A program made the position numbers and the translations under genes. From positions 1 through 5,347 of the forward strand of contig JAOZMU010000279.1 in the NCBI GenBank assembly GCA_029934165.1: a DNA stretch of 5,347 bases. The letters run 5' to 3'. This DNA is from Bacteroidales bacterium (GTDB lineage: Bacteria > Bacteroidota > Bacteroidia > Bacteroidales > JAOZMU01). Positions 5,161 to 5,347 of this stretch are shown here, piece after piece. Within the stretch, counting starts at the first letter, position 1. Each line of letters starts with the position of its first letter. The notes under the pieces are model-generated. The model saw only the letters and a program-made list of their open reading frames with translations. It was not told the DNA's origin and made no database searches.

Positions 5161-5347
5161 ATTATTTCTGATTATATTTGAAAGCAGTTATAAGCACTCA
5201 TACAAAAGTTTTTACATATTTACTTGTTCATATTTCGCTGATTAAGTGAACTTTGCAGAAATGCGTAAGCAACATTAAATAGGTTTTAGACCTTAGATAG
5301 TGCCTCTAAGAAAACACCATTTTTTTCGATAAGCTAAAACATTTAGG
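5161..5347. other. Right-hand tail without a recognisable gene
   Basis: No convincing coding frame is open to either edge. TATATTTG at 5173-5180 matches the -7 pattern TAnnTTTG on the plus strand but has no TTTG at a proper distance upstream. CTTAGA (5292-5297) and TCTAAG (5305-5310) form a six-pair hairpin with a seven-base loop, and GTTCA (5226-5230) and TGAAC (5247-5251) a weaker one. These are likely leader or spacer sequence for a gene beyond the window. Confidence 0.4.

Noticed and set aside
5293..5346. Minus-strand frame open from the right edge (18 codons to a TAA)
   Set aside because: Too short to support as the C-terminus of a gene and of no recognisable sequence.
1..5347. CRISPR arrays, tRNA or rRNA genes, insertion sequences, attachment sites
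   Set aside because: No regularly spaced repeats, cloverleaf-like sequence, transposase motifs or paired terminal repeats with target duplications were seen.

Overview
The window looks like chromosomal DNA of a Bacteroidota (Bacteroidetes) bacterium, most likely Bacteroidales or a relative. It is AT-rich. All three large genes are closest to Bacteroidota forms of their families. Start codons lack Shine-Dalgarno sequences and follow AT-rich leaders. Two sites ahead of the HU gene fit the Bacteroidota sigma-factor promoter pattern TTTG-N19-21-TAnnTTTG. These are recognitions from memory of the families; no search was run.

Layout. Bases 1-147 are a short upstream region with a heptamer repeat and a doubtful leftward open frame that runs off the edge. 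Bases 148-2298 encode a secreted S46-family dipeptidyl-peptidase of the DPP7 type, followed by a hairpin terminator (2328-2357). Bases 2358-2660 hold no convincing gene, but contain a leftward open frame without any ATG that may be a gene remnant. Two tandem promoters (2682-2712 and 2796-2826) drive an HU/IHF-family DNA-binding protein (2877-3158). Next comes a 30-residue, extremely basic protein of the AURKAIP1/COX24 (bS22/mS38-like) type (3181-3273). A 263-base leader with two clear hairpins leads to a ribonuclease G/E family gene (3537-5090), closed by a near-perfect terminator (5126-5160). Nothing convincing is seen in 5161-5347.

How they work together. The peptidase gene is a separate unit for peptide nutrition: it clips dipeptides from oligopeptides outside the cytoplasm. 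HU, the mini ribosomal-type protein and RNase G probably form one transcription unit joining nucleoid architecture, ribosome structure and rRNA/mRNA processing, with extra control in the structured leader ahead of rng.

No clearly new multi-gene system is present. The most interesting points are the structured rng leader, the start region of rng (an ATG frame interrupted as if by a 7-base duplication, leaving a GTG start), and the tiny basic gene that ordinary gene callers can miss.
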